Shown piece by piece: positions 15,506 through 24,036 of a DNA stretch of 64,000 bases. Below the pieces are notes generated by a model that saw only the letters and a program-made list of their open reading frames with translations, did no database searches and had not been told where the DNA came from. The translations under genes were made by a program, and so were the position numbers. Numbering within the stretch: position 1 is the first letter of the stretch; each line of letters begins with the position of its first letter. Source of the stretch: an uncultured Faecalibacterium sp. (GTDB lineage Bacteria; Bacillota; Clostridia; Oscillospirales; Ruminococcaceae); assembly GCA_934518555.1 (NCBI GenBank), contig CAKSXW010000002.1, positions 3,693-67,692 on the forward strand. The letters run 5' to 3'.

Positions 15506-17425
15506 ATGCGTATCACGGAACTGTTTACGGCACAGTCCATTGCCCTGGATGAGACCCTGGAAAACCGGGACCAGATCCTGCGCCGCCTGGCGGACCTGCA
15601 GGCCACCCACGGCAACATCACCGACAAAGAGACCTACTTAAAGGCCCTGTACGCCCGGGAGGCAGAGGGCTCCACCTATGTGGACAACGGCATCACGGTG
15701 CCCCACGCCAAGACCGACGTGGTCACCCGGCCCAGCCTGGCAGCCCTGCGGCTGACCCAGCCGGTGCAGTACGACCCGGAGGACGACGGCACCACAGACC
15801 TGCTGTTTGCCATTGCCGCCCCGGAAAACGGCAGCCTCCACGTGGATATGCTGGCTCGGATGATGCAGATGCTGATGAACGAGGAGTTTGTGGCAAAGCT
15901 GAAGGCTGCCAGCACCCCGGCAGAGTTCCTGGCCTGCATCGACGCCCAGGAGGAGGCCCAGTTTGGCACCGAGAGCTTTACCCAGCAGGCCATCCCCCAG
16001 CAGGGCTACCGCATCCTGGCGGTGACCGCCTGCGTCAACGGCATCGCCCACACCTACATGGCCGCCGAGGCCCTGACCAAGGCTGGCGACAAGCTGGGCC
16101 TGGCCACCAAGGTGGAGACCAACGGCTCCGACGGGGCCAAAAACATCCTGACCCGGGAGGAGATCGCTGCCTGCGACGGCATCATCGTGGCAGCAGAGAA
16201 AAAGGTAGAGACCGCCCGGTTCGACGGCAAGCCGGTGCTGTTTACCCGGGTGGATGACGGCATCCACAAGCCGGAGGAGCTGATCAAAAAGATCGCCCAC
16301 GGCGAGGTGCCGGTGTACCACGCCGAGGGCGGTGCCCCGGCAGAGGAGGCCTCCACCAAGGACAGCTTTGGCCGCAGCCTGTACAAGAACCTGATGAACG
16401 GCGTTTCCCACATGCTGCCCTTTGTGGTGGGCGGCGGCATCATGATCGCTCTGGCCTTTTTGCTGGATGACTACACCATTGATCCTTCCAACTTTGGCAT
16501 GAACACCCCGGTGGCAGCCTTCTTCAAGACCGTAGGCAGCGCAGCCTTTGGCTATATGCTGCCCATCCTGTCTGCCTTTATCGCTATGTCCATTGCAGAC
16601 CGTCCGGGCCTGGCAGTGGGCTTTGCAGGCGGCGTGCTGGCCATGAACGGCACCAACTTTACGGGCCTGGCCACTGGCAGCACCACCGGCATCTCCGGCG
16701 GCTTTTTGGCCGCCCTGCTGGCTGGTTTTGCAGCAGGCTACATCGTGGAGTTTTTGAAAAAGATCACCGAGAAGCTCCCGGCCAGCCTCAACGGCATCCG
16801 GCCCATGCTCATCTACCCCCTGGGGGGCCTGCTGATCCTGGGGGCCATGATGTGCGCCGTGAACCCGGTGATGGGCCTGATCAACACCGCCATGACCGAC
16901 TGGCTCAACGCCATGGGCGGCACCTCCAAGGTGCTGCTGGGTGCCATCGTGGCTGGCATGATGAGCGTGGACATGGGCGGCCCCTTCAACAAGGCAGCCT
17001 ACGTCTTTGGCACCGCTGCCCTGGCCTCCGGCAACTATGAGGTCATGGCCGCCGTCATGGTGGGCGGCATGGTGCCCCCCATCGCCATTGCCCTGTCCAC
17101 CACCGTCTGCCCCAAAAAGTGGTCCCCGGAGGAGCGCCGCAACGGCATCGTGAACTATGTCATGGGCCTGTGCTTCGTCACCGAGGGTGCCATCCCCTAC
17201 GCAGCTGCCGACCCCCTGCGGGTGCTGCCCAGCTGCATCCTGGGCTCGGCCCTGGCCGGCTCCCTGTCCATGGTCTTTGGCTGCGGCCTCCGGGCCCCCC
17301 ACGGCGGCATCTTCGTGTTCCCGGTGGTGGACCATGCGCTGCTGTACTGCGTGGCCCTGGCCCTGGGCAGCGTGGTGGGTGCTGTGGTGCTGAGCCTGCT
17401 GAAAAAGCCCTACCAGGCCCAGTGA
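15506..17425 (+). CDS. fruA: Fructose PTS permease, EIIA-EIIB-EIIC fusion
   Basis: Imports fructose and phosphorylates it at C1. 639 residues in domain order IIA-IIB-IIC. The IIA domain (1-~145) has the phosphorylated His67 in ITVPHAKTD. The IIB domain (~168-265) has Cys176 in AVTACVNGIAHTYMAAEAL; the usual ACPTG loop reads ACVNG here, a mild oddity. The IIC domain (~290-635) has about eight to ten membrane segments and the conserved GGPFNKAAYVFG and EGAIPYAAADPLRV. No HPr-like domain is attached, so general PTS proteins must be encoded elsewhere. It is 22 bases after fruK and ends the operon. Confidence 0.96.
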   Translation: MRITELFTAQSIALDETLENRDQILRRLADLQATHGNITDKETYLKALYAREAEGSTYVDNGITVPHAKTDVVTRPSLAALRLTQPVQYDPEDDGTTDLLFAIAAPENGSLHVDMLARMMQMLMNEEFVAKLKAASTPAEFLACIDAQEEAQFGTESFTQQAIPQQGYRILAVTACVNGIAHTYMAAEALTKAGDKLGLATKVETNGSDGAKNILTREEIAACDGIIVAAEKKVETARFDGKPVLFTRVDDGIHKPEELIKKIAHGEVPVYHAEGGAPAEEASTKDSFGRSLYKNLMNGVSHMLPFVVGGGIMIALAFLLDDYTIDPSNFGMNTPVAAFFKTVGSAAFGYMLPILSAFIAMSIADRPGLAVGFAGGVLAMNGTNFTGLATGSTTGISGGFLAALLAGFAAGYIVEFLKKITEKLPASLNGIRPMLIYPLGGLLILGAMMCAVNPVMGLINTAMTDWLNAMGGTSKVLLGAIVAGMMSVDMGGPFNKAAYVFGTAALASGNYEVMAAVMVGGMVPPIAIALSTTVCPKKWSPEERRNGIVNYVMGLCFVTEGAIPYAAADPLRVLPSCILGSALAGSLSMVFGCGLRAPHGGIFVFPVVDHALLYCVALALGSVVGAVVLSLLKKPYQAQ

Positions 17426-17469
17426 TCTTTGCCATCTTCTTCTCCATGCGAGAGTTCTTCTTCTAATGC

Positions 17470-17508
17470 AGACCGCCCTCGGGAATGTCCCGGGGGCGGT
17501 CTGTGTTT
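17470..17508 (+). terminator. Terminator of the fru operon
   Basis: A 15-bp near-perfect GC-rich stem around an ATG loop (17470-17484 with 17488-17502), followed by GTGTTT. Confidence 0.7.
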
Positions 17509-17601
17509 GGAGAGAAAAGGACCATTTTCACAAAAAAAGCCGCTGAACATCGGGCAGAACGCCGCATTTGCTGGAAAGTGGGGTTCCCGGCCCCTTTTGC
17601 A

Positions 17602-17630
17602 TTGCGTCGGCTTTTTGAGTGTGGTATACT
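17602..17630 (+). promoter_or_regulatory. Sigma-A promoter with TGTGG-extended -10
   Basis: TTGCGT (17602-17607), 17 bases, TATACT (17625-17630) preceded by TGTGG. The same TGTGGTATACT block occurs before the HAD gene at 30851. Confidence 0.75.
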
Positions 17631-17696
17631 ATGCCTGTTATGGAAAAGTGCCGGTGCGGTGTGCCGGCCAAAGCAACGAGGAAAAGGACACGAACG

Positions 17697-19190
17697 ATGA
17701 AAATTGGATTTGACAACGACAAATATCTTGCGATGCAGTCCGAGCATATCCGTGAGCGCATCAAAAAGTTTGACAACAAGCTCTACCTGGAGTTCGGCGG
17801 CAAGCTCTTTGATGATTACCACGCCTCCCGGGTGCTGCCCGGCTTCCAGCCGGACTCCAAGCTGCAGATGCTGCTGCAGCTCAAGGAGCAGGCCGAGGTG
17901 GTCATCGTCATCAGCGCCGAGGACATCGTCAGCAGCAAGATCCGTGGGGATTACGGCATCACCTACGACCTGGACGTGCTGCGCCTCATCGACGCATTCC
18001 AGGGCGTGGGCCTGTATGTGGGCAGCGTCTGCGTTACCAAGTATACCGCCGACCCGGAGGTGGAAGCCTTTGAAAAGCGGCTCAACGACCTGGGCATCCG
18101 CACCTTCCGCCACTACAAGATCCCCGGCTACCCCAACGATGTGGCCCGGATCGTCAGCGACGAGGGCTACGGCCGCAACGAGTACATTGAGACCCAGCGT
18201 CCCCTGGTGGTGATCACGGCTCCCGGCCCCGGCAGCGGAAAGATGGCGGTGTGCCTGTCCCAGCTGTACCATGAATACAAGCGTGGGGTCAAGGCTGGCT
18301 ACGCCAAGTTTGAGACCTTCCCCATCTGGAACATCCCCCTGAAGCACCCGGTGAACCTGGCCTACGAGGCTGCCACCGCCGACCTGAACGATGTGAACAT
18401 GATCGACCCCTTCCATCTGGAAGCCTACGGGGTCACCACCGTCAACTACAACCGGGATATCGAGATCTTCCCGGTGGTCAACGCCATGTTTGAGCTCATT
18501 GCTGGCACCAGCCCCTACAAGAGCCCCACGGATATGGGTGTGAATATGGCTGGCAACTGCATCGTGGACGACGAAGTGTGCCGGGAGGCCTCTCGTAAGG
18601 AGATCCTGCGGCGGTACTTCAAGTGCCTGTGCGAGCAGAAGGTCACCGGTACCACCCGGGAGAGCGAGCGTTACAAGCTGGAGCTGCTGCTGAACCAGGC
18701 AGATATGGCCCTGGGCAAGCGTGAGGTGGAGCGGCAGGCCCACGCCCGCAGCGAGGCCACCGGCGGTGCCCCAGCGGCAGCCATCGAGCTCAGTGACGGC
18801 ACCGTCATCAGCGGCAAGACCGGCCCCCTGCTGGGTGCCACTGCTTCGGCCCTCATCAATGCCCTGAAGCACCTGGCTGGCATCCCCCAGGAGACGGACC
18901 TGGTAAGTGCCGCCGCCATCGAGCCCATCCAGACCCTCAAGACCAACTACCTGGGCGGCAAGAACCCTCGTCTGCACACCGACGAGATTTTGATTGCCCT
19001 GTCCAGCTCCGCTGCTTCCAACGAGCTGGCCGCCAAGGCCCTGCACCAGCTGCCCAACCTGAAGGGCTGCGATGTGCACTCCACCGTGCTGCTTTCCAGC
19101 GTGGACAGCAGCACCCTGAACCGCCTGGGCATGTACCTGACCTGCGACCCCGTCTACGAGGAAGAGGACCGCAAGTACCACAAGCAGTAA
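17697..19190 (+). CDS. DUF1846 domain-containing protein
   Basis: 497 residues, the full length of the DUF1846 family of large, conserved soluble proteins found in many Firmicutes. It starts MKIGFDNDKYLAMQSEHI and contains a P-loop-like APGPGSGKMA near residue 175, followed by YHEYKRGVKAGYAKFETFP, both strongly conserved in the family; the P-loop suggests nucleotide binding, but no activity is established. The frame opens at 17619; ATG 17697 follows GGAAAAGGACACGAACG. No signal peptide or membrane segment. Single-gene unit with its own promoter and terminator, so context gives no role. Confidence 0.9.
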   Translation: MKIGFDNDKYLAMQSEHIRERIKKFDNKLYLEFGGKLFDDYHASRVLPGFQPDSKLQMLLQLKEQAEVVIVISAEDIVSSKIRGDYGITYDLDVLRLIDAFQGVGLYVGSVCVTKYTADPEVEAFEKRLNDLGIRTFRHYKIPGYPNDVARIVSDEGYGRNEYIETQRPLVVITAPGPGSGKMAVCLSQLYHEYKRGVKAGYAKFETFPIWNIPLKHPVNLAYEAATADLNDVNMIDPFHLEAYGVTTVNYNRDIEIFPVVNAMFELIAGTSPYKSPTDMGVNMAGNCIVDDEVCREASRKEILRRYFKCLCEQKVTGTTRESERYKLELLLNQADMALGKREVERQAHARSEATGGAPAAAIELSDGTVISGKTGPLLGATASALINALKHLAGIPQETDLVSAAAIEPIQTLKTNYLGGKNPRLHTDEILIALSSSAASNELAAKALHQLPNLKGCDVHSTVLLSSVDSSTLNRLGMYLTCDPVYEEEDRKYHKQ

Positions 19191-19202
19191 TTGACAGGAA
19201 AC

Positions 19203-19236
19203 AAAAACGGCAGGTGCTGAGCACCTGCCGTTTTTT
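19203..19236. terminator. Bidirectional terminator
   Basis: A 14-bp stem with TGA loop, A-run on one side and six T on the other; it serves the DUF1846 gene and the convergent transporter. Confidence 0.88.
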
Positions 19237-19254
19237 GGTAAAACCGTTTTTGGC

Positions 19255-20196
19255 TTACTGCTTATCAGCGGTACGGGCAAAGAAGTTGGCCAGCACGGCA
19301 CCGGAGATGTTGTGCCACACCGAGAATACAGCACCCGGGATGGTGGCCAGGGGGTACTGGGCAAAGTGGGCGGCAGCCAGGCTGGTGGCCAGGCCGGAGT
19401 TCTGCATGCCTACCTCGATGGAGATGGCCCGGCACTTGGAGGAATCCAGCTTCAGGACCTTGCCTACGGCAAAGCCGGTGAGGTAGCCCAGCAGGTTGTG
19501 GAGCACCACCACCACCAGGATCAGCAGGCCGCTGGTCATGATCTTAGCACTGTTGGCAGACACCACGGCGCAGATGATCAGCACGATGGCAGTGGTGGAC
19601 ACCAGGGGCAGCACCCGGACTGCATTTTCTGTAAAGGCGTGGAAGAAGTGGTTGACCACAAAGCCCAGGGCAATGGGCACCAGCACCACCTTGACGATGG
19701 ACAGGAACATATTCACCGGGTTCACGTCCACTCGCTGGCCGGCGTACAGCAGGGTGAGCAGGGGGGTGAGGATGGGAGCCAGCACCGTGGAAACAGCGGT
19801 CATGCCTACAGAAAGGGCTACGTCGCCCTTAGAAAGGTAGGTCATCACGTTGGAGGAGGTGCCGCCGGGGCAGGTGCCCACCAGGATGACGCCGATGGCC
19901 AGCTCCACCGGCAGGTGGAACACCAAGGTCAGCACCCAGGCCAGAAAGGGCATCAGGGTAAACTGGGCCACGCAGCCCACCACTACGTCCTTGGGGCGGC
20001 TGAACACCACTTTGAAGTCATTGGGCTTCAGGGTCAGGCCCATGCCGAACATCACCACCCCCAGCAGGGTGTTGACCCAGGAGGTCTTGACCACGCTGAA
20101 GGGGCCAGGGAAGAACAGAGCACCGGCAGCCACCACAATGACGATGGCGGCCATGTACTTGCCGACAAAATCGCTTACTTTTTCCAGAGTTTTCAT
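19255..20196 (-). CDS. Bile acid:sodium symporter (BASS) family transporter
   Basis: 313-residue polytopic membrane protein with about nine to ten helices. Family landmarks are MFGMGLTLKPNDFK in the first half and the crossover motif GTCPGGTSSNVMTYLSKGDVALSV, which forms the sodium and substrate site, plus EVGMQNSGLATSLAA near the end. ATG 20196 (MKTLEKV) has AAAGGA 9 bases upstream; an upstream start at 20244 would fall in the leader terminator region. The gene lies behind an isoleucine-type T-box, which is unusual and points to an amino acid or 2-keto acid substrate rather than bile acids. Known bacterial relatives carry pantoate/ketopantoate. Confidence 0.92.
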   Translation of the reverse strand: MKTLEKVSDFVGKYMAAIVIVVAAGALFFPGPFSVVKTSWVNTLLGVVMFGMGLTLKPNDFKVVFSRPKDVVVGCVAQFTLMPFLAWVLTLVFHLPVELAIGVILVGTCPGGTSSNVMTYLSKGDVALSVGMTAVSTVLAPILTPLLTLLYAGQRVDVNPVNMFLSIVKVVLVPIALGFVVNHFFHAFTENAVRVLPLVSTTAIVLIICAVVSANSAKIMTSGLLILVVVVLHNLLGYLTGFAVGKVLKLDSSKCRAISIEVGMQNSGLATSLAAAHFAQYPLATIPGAVFSVWHNISGAVLANFFARTADKQ

Positions 20197-20269
20197 GAGG
20201 ATCCATCCTTTCTTTTTGTGCCTAGGGTCTTGTGCATGAAACATCCGGAATGGCCCGGTGCCGCAAACA

Positions 20270-20545
20270 AAAAACGCCTTTGTCCCTGCATAAGAGACAA
20301 AGGCGTCAACATCCTCTGCGGTACCACTCTTACTTGCCGGCCCGGTTTCCCGGTGGCCGGCCCCTCAATGCACGTCCAACAACGTGCGGCTCCTGATAAC
20401 GGAAGCCTGCCGTCCGGGCTTACCCACGGCAGCCGCCGTTTCAGCCCGAAAGCTCGGAGAGGATCTTCCCACAGGGCTCCACGCTGTCTTGCACCTACCG
20501 ACAGCTCTCTGGAGTGTTGCACCCCGGGTACTTGTTCTCGTCATA
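20270..20545 (-). promoter_or_regulatory. T-box leader, isoleucine specifier (AUC), before the BASS transporter
   Basis: On the minus strand: Stem I with AGAGAGCTGTC, the small hairpin GCTGTC...GACAGC, and GGGAAGATCCTCTCCGAGC; then AAGAGTGGTACCGCAGAGG (20331-20313), the T-box antiterminator sequence; then a terminator with a 13-bp stem and six T (about 20307-20270). In the same GAA-N-codon-N layout as the methionine T-box, the specifier is ATC (plus-strand 20462-20464), isoleucine. Confidence 0.88.
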
Positions 20546-20567
20546 GCCGAATATTTCACTGACCCGA

Positions 20568-20596
20568 AGTATACCCCTTTGCACTGCCAGCGTCAA
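20568..20596 (-). promoter_or_regulatory. Sigma-A promoter of the T-box/BASS unit
   Basis: Minus strand TTGACG (20596-20591), 17 bases, TATACT (20573-20568), just upstream of the T-box leader. Confidence 0.85.
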
Positions 20597-20769
20597 GGGG
20601 GCTGACGACGCCGGTTTTTCATCCCAAATGCCGAACAAAACAGTCTGCTTCAACCTACAAAAATCCTAGAGATATACAGATTACCCAAAAACAACGGTGC
20701 TGAGTTGTGCATACTGCGGCAGAAACGGATCATGTGAAAAACATATCAGAACAAAACGCAAAATACCGC

Positions 20770-20832
20770 TTGTTTTTTGGATACAACCCCCTATAATAGA
20801 AGTGTAATAACCGACGTCCGACGTCATGACGT
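20770..20832 (+). promoter_or_regulatory. Promoter and palindromic operators of the GntR gene
   Basis: TTGTTT (20770-20775) and TATAAT (20792-20797) are 16 bases apart. Downstream lie two copies of the palindrome GACGTC (20813 and 20820) and the 12-bp palindrome ACGTCATGACGT (20821-20832), good candidates for GntR binding sites. Confidence 0.65.
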
Positions 20833-20889
20833 TTCTTGCGGGGAATGTTCCGTACAACGGGGAGCGGCACAGAATGGAGAACCAGAACC

Positions 20890-21636
20890 ATGAAACAAGA
20901 ACAGAACGTATTCAGCAACATTCAGGATAACCGCACCGGCTCTCTGGTAGAGCAGGTGGCAGACCAGATCAACCAGGTCATCATAGACCAGAACATCAAC
21001 ACCGGAGAAAAGCTGCCCAACGAGTTTGAGCTGGCGGCCATGCTGAATGTGGGCCGGGGCACCATCCGGGAGGCAGTAAAGCTGCTGATAGCCCGCAACT
21101 GCCTGGAGATCCGCCGGGGCAAGGGTACCTATGTGGTGGAAAAGCCGGGCCAGATCGAGGACCCTCTGGGCTTTGCCTATGTAAAGGATAAGATCACCCT
21201 GGCCATGGACCTGATGGAGCTGCGGCTGCGGCTGGAGCCCTGGGTGGCTCAGCTGGCAGCCCAGCGCATTGAGGAGAGCGAGAAGGAAACCCTGCGCCAG
21301 CTGTGCCAGCAGGTGGAGCACAAGATCCGCACCGGGGAGGACCACGGCCCGGCCGACAAGGAGTTCCATGCCTACATTGCCCGGTGCACCCACAACAGCG
21401 TCATCACCGAGATCATGCCGGTGATGACCTATAGTATTGATATGTTCACCAAGTTCAAGGCCCCCAAGCTGCTGGAGGACACCATCCGCACCCATAACCT
21501 CGTCACCGAGGGCATCTGCGCCAACGACCCCCAGAAGGCCTACGACAGTATGTATGAGCACGTGGCCGAGAACCGGGAGAGCATCGAAATCGTCCGGCGC
21601 ATGAGTGAGGCGGAGCACCAGGCAGAGTCTTTGTAA
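20890..21636 (+). CDS. GntR-family regulator (FadR/FCD subfamily)
   Basis: 248 residues. Winged helix at ~16-80 (SLVEQVADQINQVIID, LPNEFELAAMLNVGRGTIREAVKLL, RRGKGTYV) and an all-helical FCD ligand domain from ~105 on, with ELRLRLEPWVAQLAA and an HxxF-type metal-site region (DKEFHAYIARCTHN). FCD regulators usually respond to organic or sugar acids through a bound metal. The frame opens at 20836, but ATG 20890 (MKQEQN) follows GGAG and gives a normal length. It directly precedes the dehydratase/SDR genes, so it probably controls sugar-acid use. Confidence 0.9.
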   Translation: MKQEQNVFSNIQDNRTGSLVEQVADQINQVIIDQNINTGEKLPNEFELAAMLNVGRGTIREAVKLLIARNCLEIRRGKGTYVVEKPGQIEDPLGFAYVKDKITLAMDLMELRLRLEPWVAQLAAQRIEESEKETLRQLCQQVEHKIRTGEDHGPADKEFHAYIARCTHNSVITEIMPVMTYSIDMFTKFKAPKLLEDTIRTHNLVTEGICANDPQKAYDSMYEHVAENRESIEIVRRMSEAEHQAESL

Positions 21637-21675
21637 ATATGAACAAAGAATGGACGAATCGTTTGTAAGATATAG

Positions 21676-21780
21676 AGAATAAGCCCCCACACCGTTGACA
21701 TCCCCTTCTTCATCGGCTATGTGGCCGTGTTCTTCCTGTGCGTGTTCTCCGAGACCTTCTGCACCTTCCTGATCCGATAA
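21676..21780 (+). pseudogene. Remnant of a membrane protein gene
   Basis: A short open stretch with no start codon between gntR and the dehydratase gene. From ~21691 it reads TVDIPFFIGYVAVFFLCVFS then ETFCTFLIR-stop, with the G/C-rich codon positions of a real gene; the composition switches from AT-rich to coding-like near 21681. It looks like the last helix of a deleted transporter. The stop codon is followed at once by AAGGAG, the ribosome site of the next gene, as expected for the end of an operon gene. Confidence 0.55.
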
Positions 21781-21791
21781 GGAGTTAACTC

Positions 21792-23036
21792 ATGGTAACC
21801 ATCAGAGACATCAAGACCATCTGCACCGCCCCGGAAGGCATCAACCTTCTGGTGGTGAAGATCGAGACCAGCGAGCCGGGCTTTTACGGCCTGGGCTGCG
21901 GCACCTTTGCCTACCGGCATCTGGCCGTAAAGCTGGTGGTGGAAGAATATCTGCGGCCCCTGCTCATTGGCCGGGATGTTTCAGACATCAACGACATCTG
22001 GCAGCTGATGCACCAGAACGGATACTGGCGCAACGGCCCCATTGAAAACAATGCCATCTCCGGCGTGGACATGGCTCTGTGGGATATCAAGGGCAAAATG
22101 GCCAATATGCCCCTGTACCAGCTGCTGGGCGGCAAGTGCCGGGAGGGTGTGCCGGTGTACCGCCATGTGGATGGCCGGGATCTCTCTGAGATCTGTGAGA
22201 ACATCGAAAAATACCGTGAGATCGGCGTCAAGACCATCCGCTGCCAGTGCGGCGGCTACGGCGGCGGCGACTACGGCACCATTCCGGCAGGGGCTCCTAC
22301 CGGGGCAAAGCCCGGGGTATACCTGGACGGCAACGCCTACATCCGGGAGACGGTAAAGCTGTTTGACGGCATCCGCAGCCGGATGGGGGAGGAGCTGGGC
22401 CTGGTCCACGACGTCCACGAGCGCATTGCGCCGGCAGACGCCGTGCGGCTGGCCAAGGAGCTGGAGCCCTACCACCTGACCTTCCTGGAGGATCCCGTAT
22501 CCCTGGAGCAGGTGGAGTACATCCGCCAGATCAAAAACGCTTCTTCCATCCCCATTGCAGAGGGCGAGCTGTTCAATAACCCCTACGAGTGGCGTACCCT
22601 CATCACCGAGCGGCTCATCGACTACATCCGGGTGCACATCACCCAGGTGGGCGGCATCACCCCTGCCCGGAAGCTGCAGATCTTTGCGGAGCAGTTCGGC
22701 GTGCGGACTGCCTGGCACGGCCCCGGGGATATGTCCCCCCTGGCCCATGCAGCCAATGTGCACATCGACCTGGCGGCCCCCAACTTTGGGGTGCAGGAGT
22801 GGTCCGGCATCGAGCCCCCCAACTTTGTCATCCAGAAGCTGAAGGGCCCCCACGGCGCTCTGCTGGAGGTTTTCCCTGGGCTGCCGGAGTACCGGGACGG
22901 CTACGTTTACGCCAACGACAAGCCGGGCCTGGGCGTGGACCTGATCGAAAAAGAAGCCGAAAAGTACCCCTGTGAAAATACCGTTACCACCTGGACGCAG
23001 ACCCGCCGCATGGACGGTGCGCTGCAGACCCCGTAA
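21792..23036 (+). CDS. Mannonate dehydratase-like enolase superfamily protein (ManD/RspA)
   Basis: Likely dehydrates a sugar acid (D-mannonate or D-gluconate type) to a 2-keto-3-deoxy sugar acid in the cytosol. 414 residues. The N-terminal capping domain is followed by a TIM barrel with metal ligands D207 (VHDVHER), E233 (FLEDP) and E257 (AEGE); H209 lies in the same DVHER motif that marks the ManD group, and GVDMALWDIKGK precedes it. KTIRCQ at ~148-152 carries the Arg used in catalysis in characterised ManD. AAGGAG precedes ATG 21792. Many members of this group have weak activity and use gluconate, so the exact substrate is open. Confidence 0.9.
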   Translation: MVTIRDIKTICTAPEGINLLVVKIETSEPGFYGLGCGTFAYRHLAVKLVVEEYLRPLLIGRDVSDINDIWQLMHQNGYWRNGPIENNAISGVDMALWDIKGKMANMPLYQLLGGKCREGVPVYRHVDGRDLSEICENIEKYREIGVKTIRCQCGGYGGGDYGTIPAGAPTGAKPGVYLDGNAYIRETVKLFDGIRSRMGEELGLVHDVHERIAPADAVRLAKELEPYHLTFLEDPVSLEQVEYIRQIKNASSIPIAEGELFNNPYEWRTLITERLIDYIRVHITQVGGITPARKLQIFAEQFGVRTAWHGPGDMSPLAHAANVHIDLAAPNFGVQEWSGIEPPNFVIQKLKGPHGALLEVFPGLPEYRDGYVYANDKPGLGVDLIEKEAEKYPCENTVTTWTQTRRMDGALQTP

Positions 23037-23065
23037 GAGATCAATAATTGCTGGGAGGCATAAAA

Positions 23066-23845
23066 ATGGTTAATACTCTGTTTGATATCACTGGCAAAAA
23101 AGCAATCGTTACCGGCGGCACCCGGGGCCTGGGCAAGGGCATGGCTGAGGGCCTCATGGAGTCCGGTGCAGAAGTAGCCATCATCGGCACCTCTGACAAG
23201 GTGTATCAGGTGGCTGAGGAGTTTAAGGCCAAGGGCTATGTGTGCTACGGTGTCAAGGCGGACCTGTCGGACCGGGACCAGTGCAACGAGGCCTTTAACA
23301 AGTGCGTGGAGCTGCTGGGGGATCTGGATATCCTGGTGCCTGCCCACGGCATCCAGCGCCGTCACCCCTCCAACGAGTTCCCAGACCAGGATTGGGATGA
23401 TGTGATCAACACCAACCTGAACTCCGTGTTCTGGCTGTCCCGTGCAGCTGCCAACATCTTCAAGGCCAAGGGCTATGGCAAGATCATCATGATCGCCTCC
23501 ATGTGCTCCTGGTTCGGCGGCAAGACCGTGCCGGCATACGCTGCCTCCAAGGGCGGCGTGATGCAGCTGTGCAAGGCCTTCAGCAACGACCTGCTGCAGT
23601 ACGGCATCAACGTCAACGCCATTGCTCCGGGCTACATGGACACCGAGATGAACGTGGCCCTGACGGACCCCACCAACCCTAAGTTCACCCAGCAGCGTTA
23701 CAACGAGCTGACCCAGCGCATTCCTGCCCACCGCTGGGGCACCCCTGATGACATGAAGGGCTGCTGCATCTTCCTGGCCTCTCACGCCAGCGACTATCTG
23801 GGCGGTGCCATCATCCCTGTGGATGGCGGCTATCTGGTCATGTGA
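23066..23845 (+). CDS. SDR-family sugar (acid) dehydrogenase, KduD/gluconate 5-dehydrogenase-like
   Basis: NAD(P)-dependent short-chain dehydrogenase of 259 residues. The cofactor motif TGGTRGLGKG is at ~13-22, the catalytic Ser in MIASMCSW, and YAASKGG supplies the Tyr-x-x-x-Lys pair. The segment GINVNAIAPGYMDTEMN and the C-terminal DYLGGAIIPVDGGYLVM match the KduD and gluconate-5-dehydrogenase branch. ATG 23066 is behind GGGAGG. It lies 29 bases after the dehydratase, so the two probably act in the same sugar-acid route under the GntR regulator; reduction of fructuronate or oxidation of a keto-deoxy acid are both possible. Confidence 0.9.
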   Translation: MVNTLFDITGKKAIVTGGTRGLGKGMAEGLMESGAEVAIIGTSDKVYQVAEEFKAKGYVCYGVKADLSDRDQCNEAFNKCVELLGDLDILVPAHGIQRRHPSNEFPDQDWDDVINTNLNSVFWLSRAAANIFKAKGYGKIIMIASMCSWFGGKTVPAYAASKGGVMQLCKAFSNDLLQYGINVNAIAPGYMDTEMNVALTDPTNPKFTQQRYNELTQRIPAHRWGTPDDMKGCCIFLASHASDYLGGAIIPVDGGYLVM

Positions 23846-23880
23846 TCCTCCTTCTTCCATAGATGCATCGTTAACCAAGG

Positions 23881-23925
23881 GAGAAAGGGCCTCCTTCGGC
23901 GCAAGCCGGGGGAGGCCCTTTCTCT
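23881..23925 (+). terminator. Intrinsic terminator of the sugar-acid operon
   Basis: A 14-bp stem (23881-23894 with 23911-23924) with an inner CGGC/GCCG pair; the T-run is short. Confidence 0.65.
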
Positions 23926-23962
23926 GTGCTGCCATCTTCCCAAGGGAAAATAGGCAAAACGA

Positions 23963-23991
23963 TTGAGTTCGGTCCGGGATTGTGCTACACT
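23963..23991 (+). promoter_or_regulatory. Sigma-A promoter of the NSS transporter
   Basis: TTGAGT (23963-23968), 17 bases, TACACT (23986-23991). Confidence 0.75.
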
Positions 23992-24036
23992 GAAAAGGCT
24001 TTCTGTATTGAGTAAAAGGATAGGAGAATCGTTATT

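Noticed and set aside
15638-17335. A 565-codon minus-strand frame opposite fruA
   Set aside because: His/Gly-rich antisense shadow; fruA has all expected PTS motifs in the plus frame.
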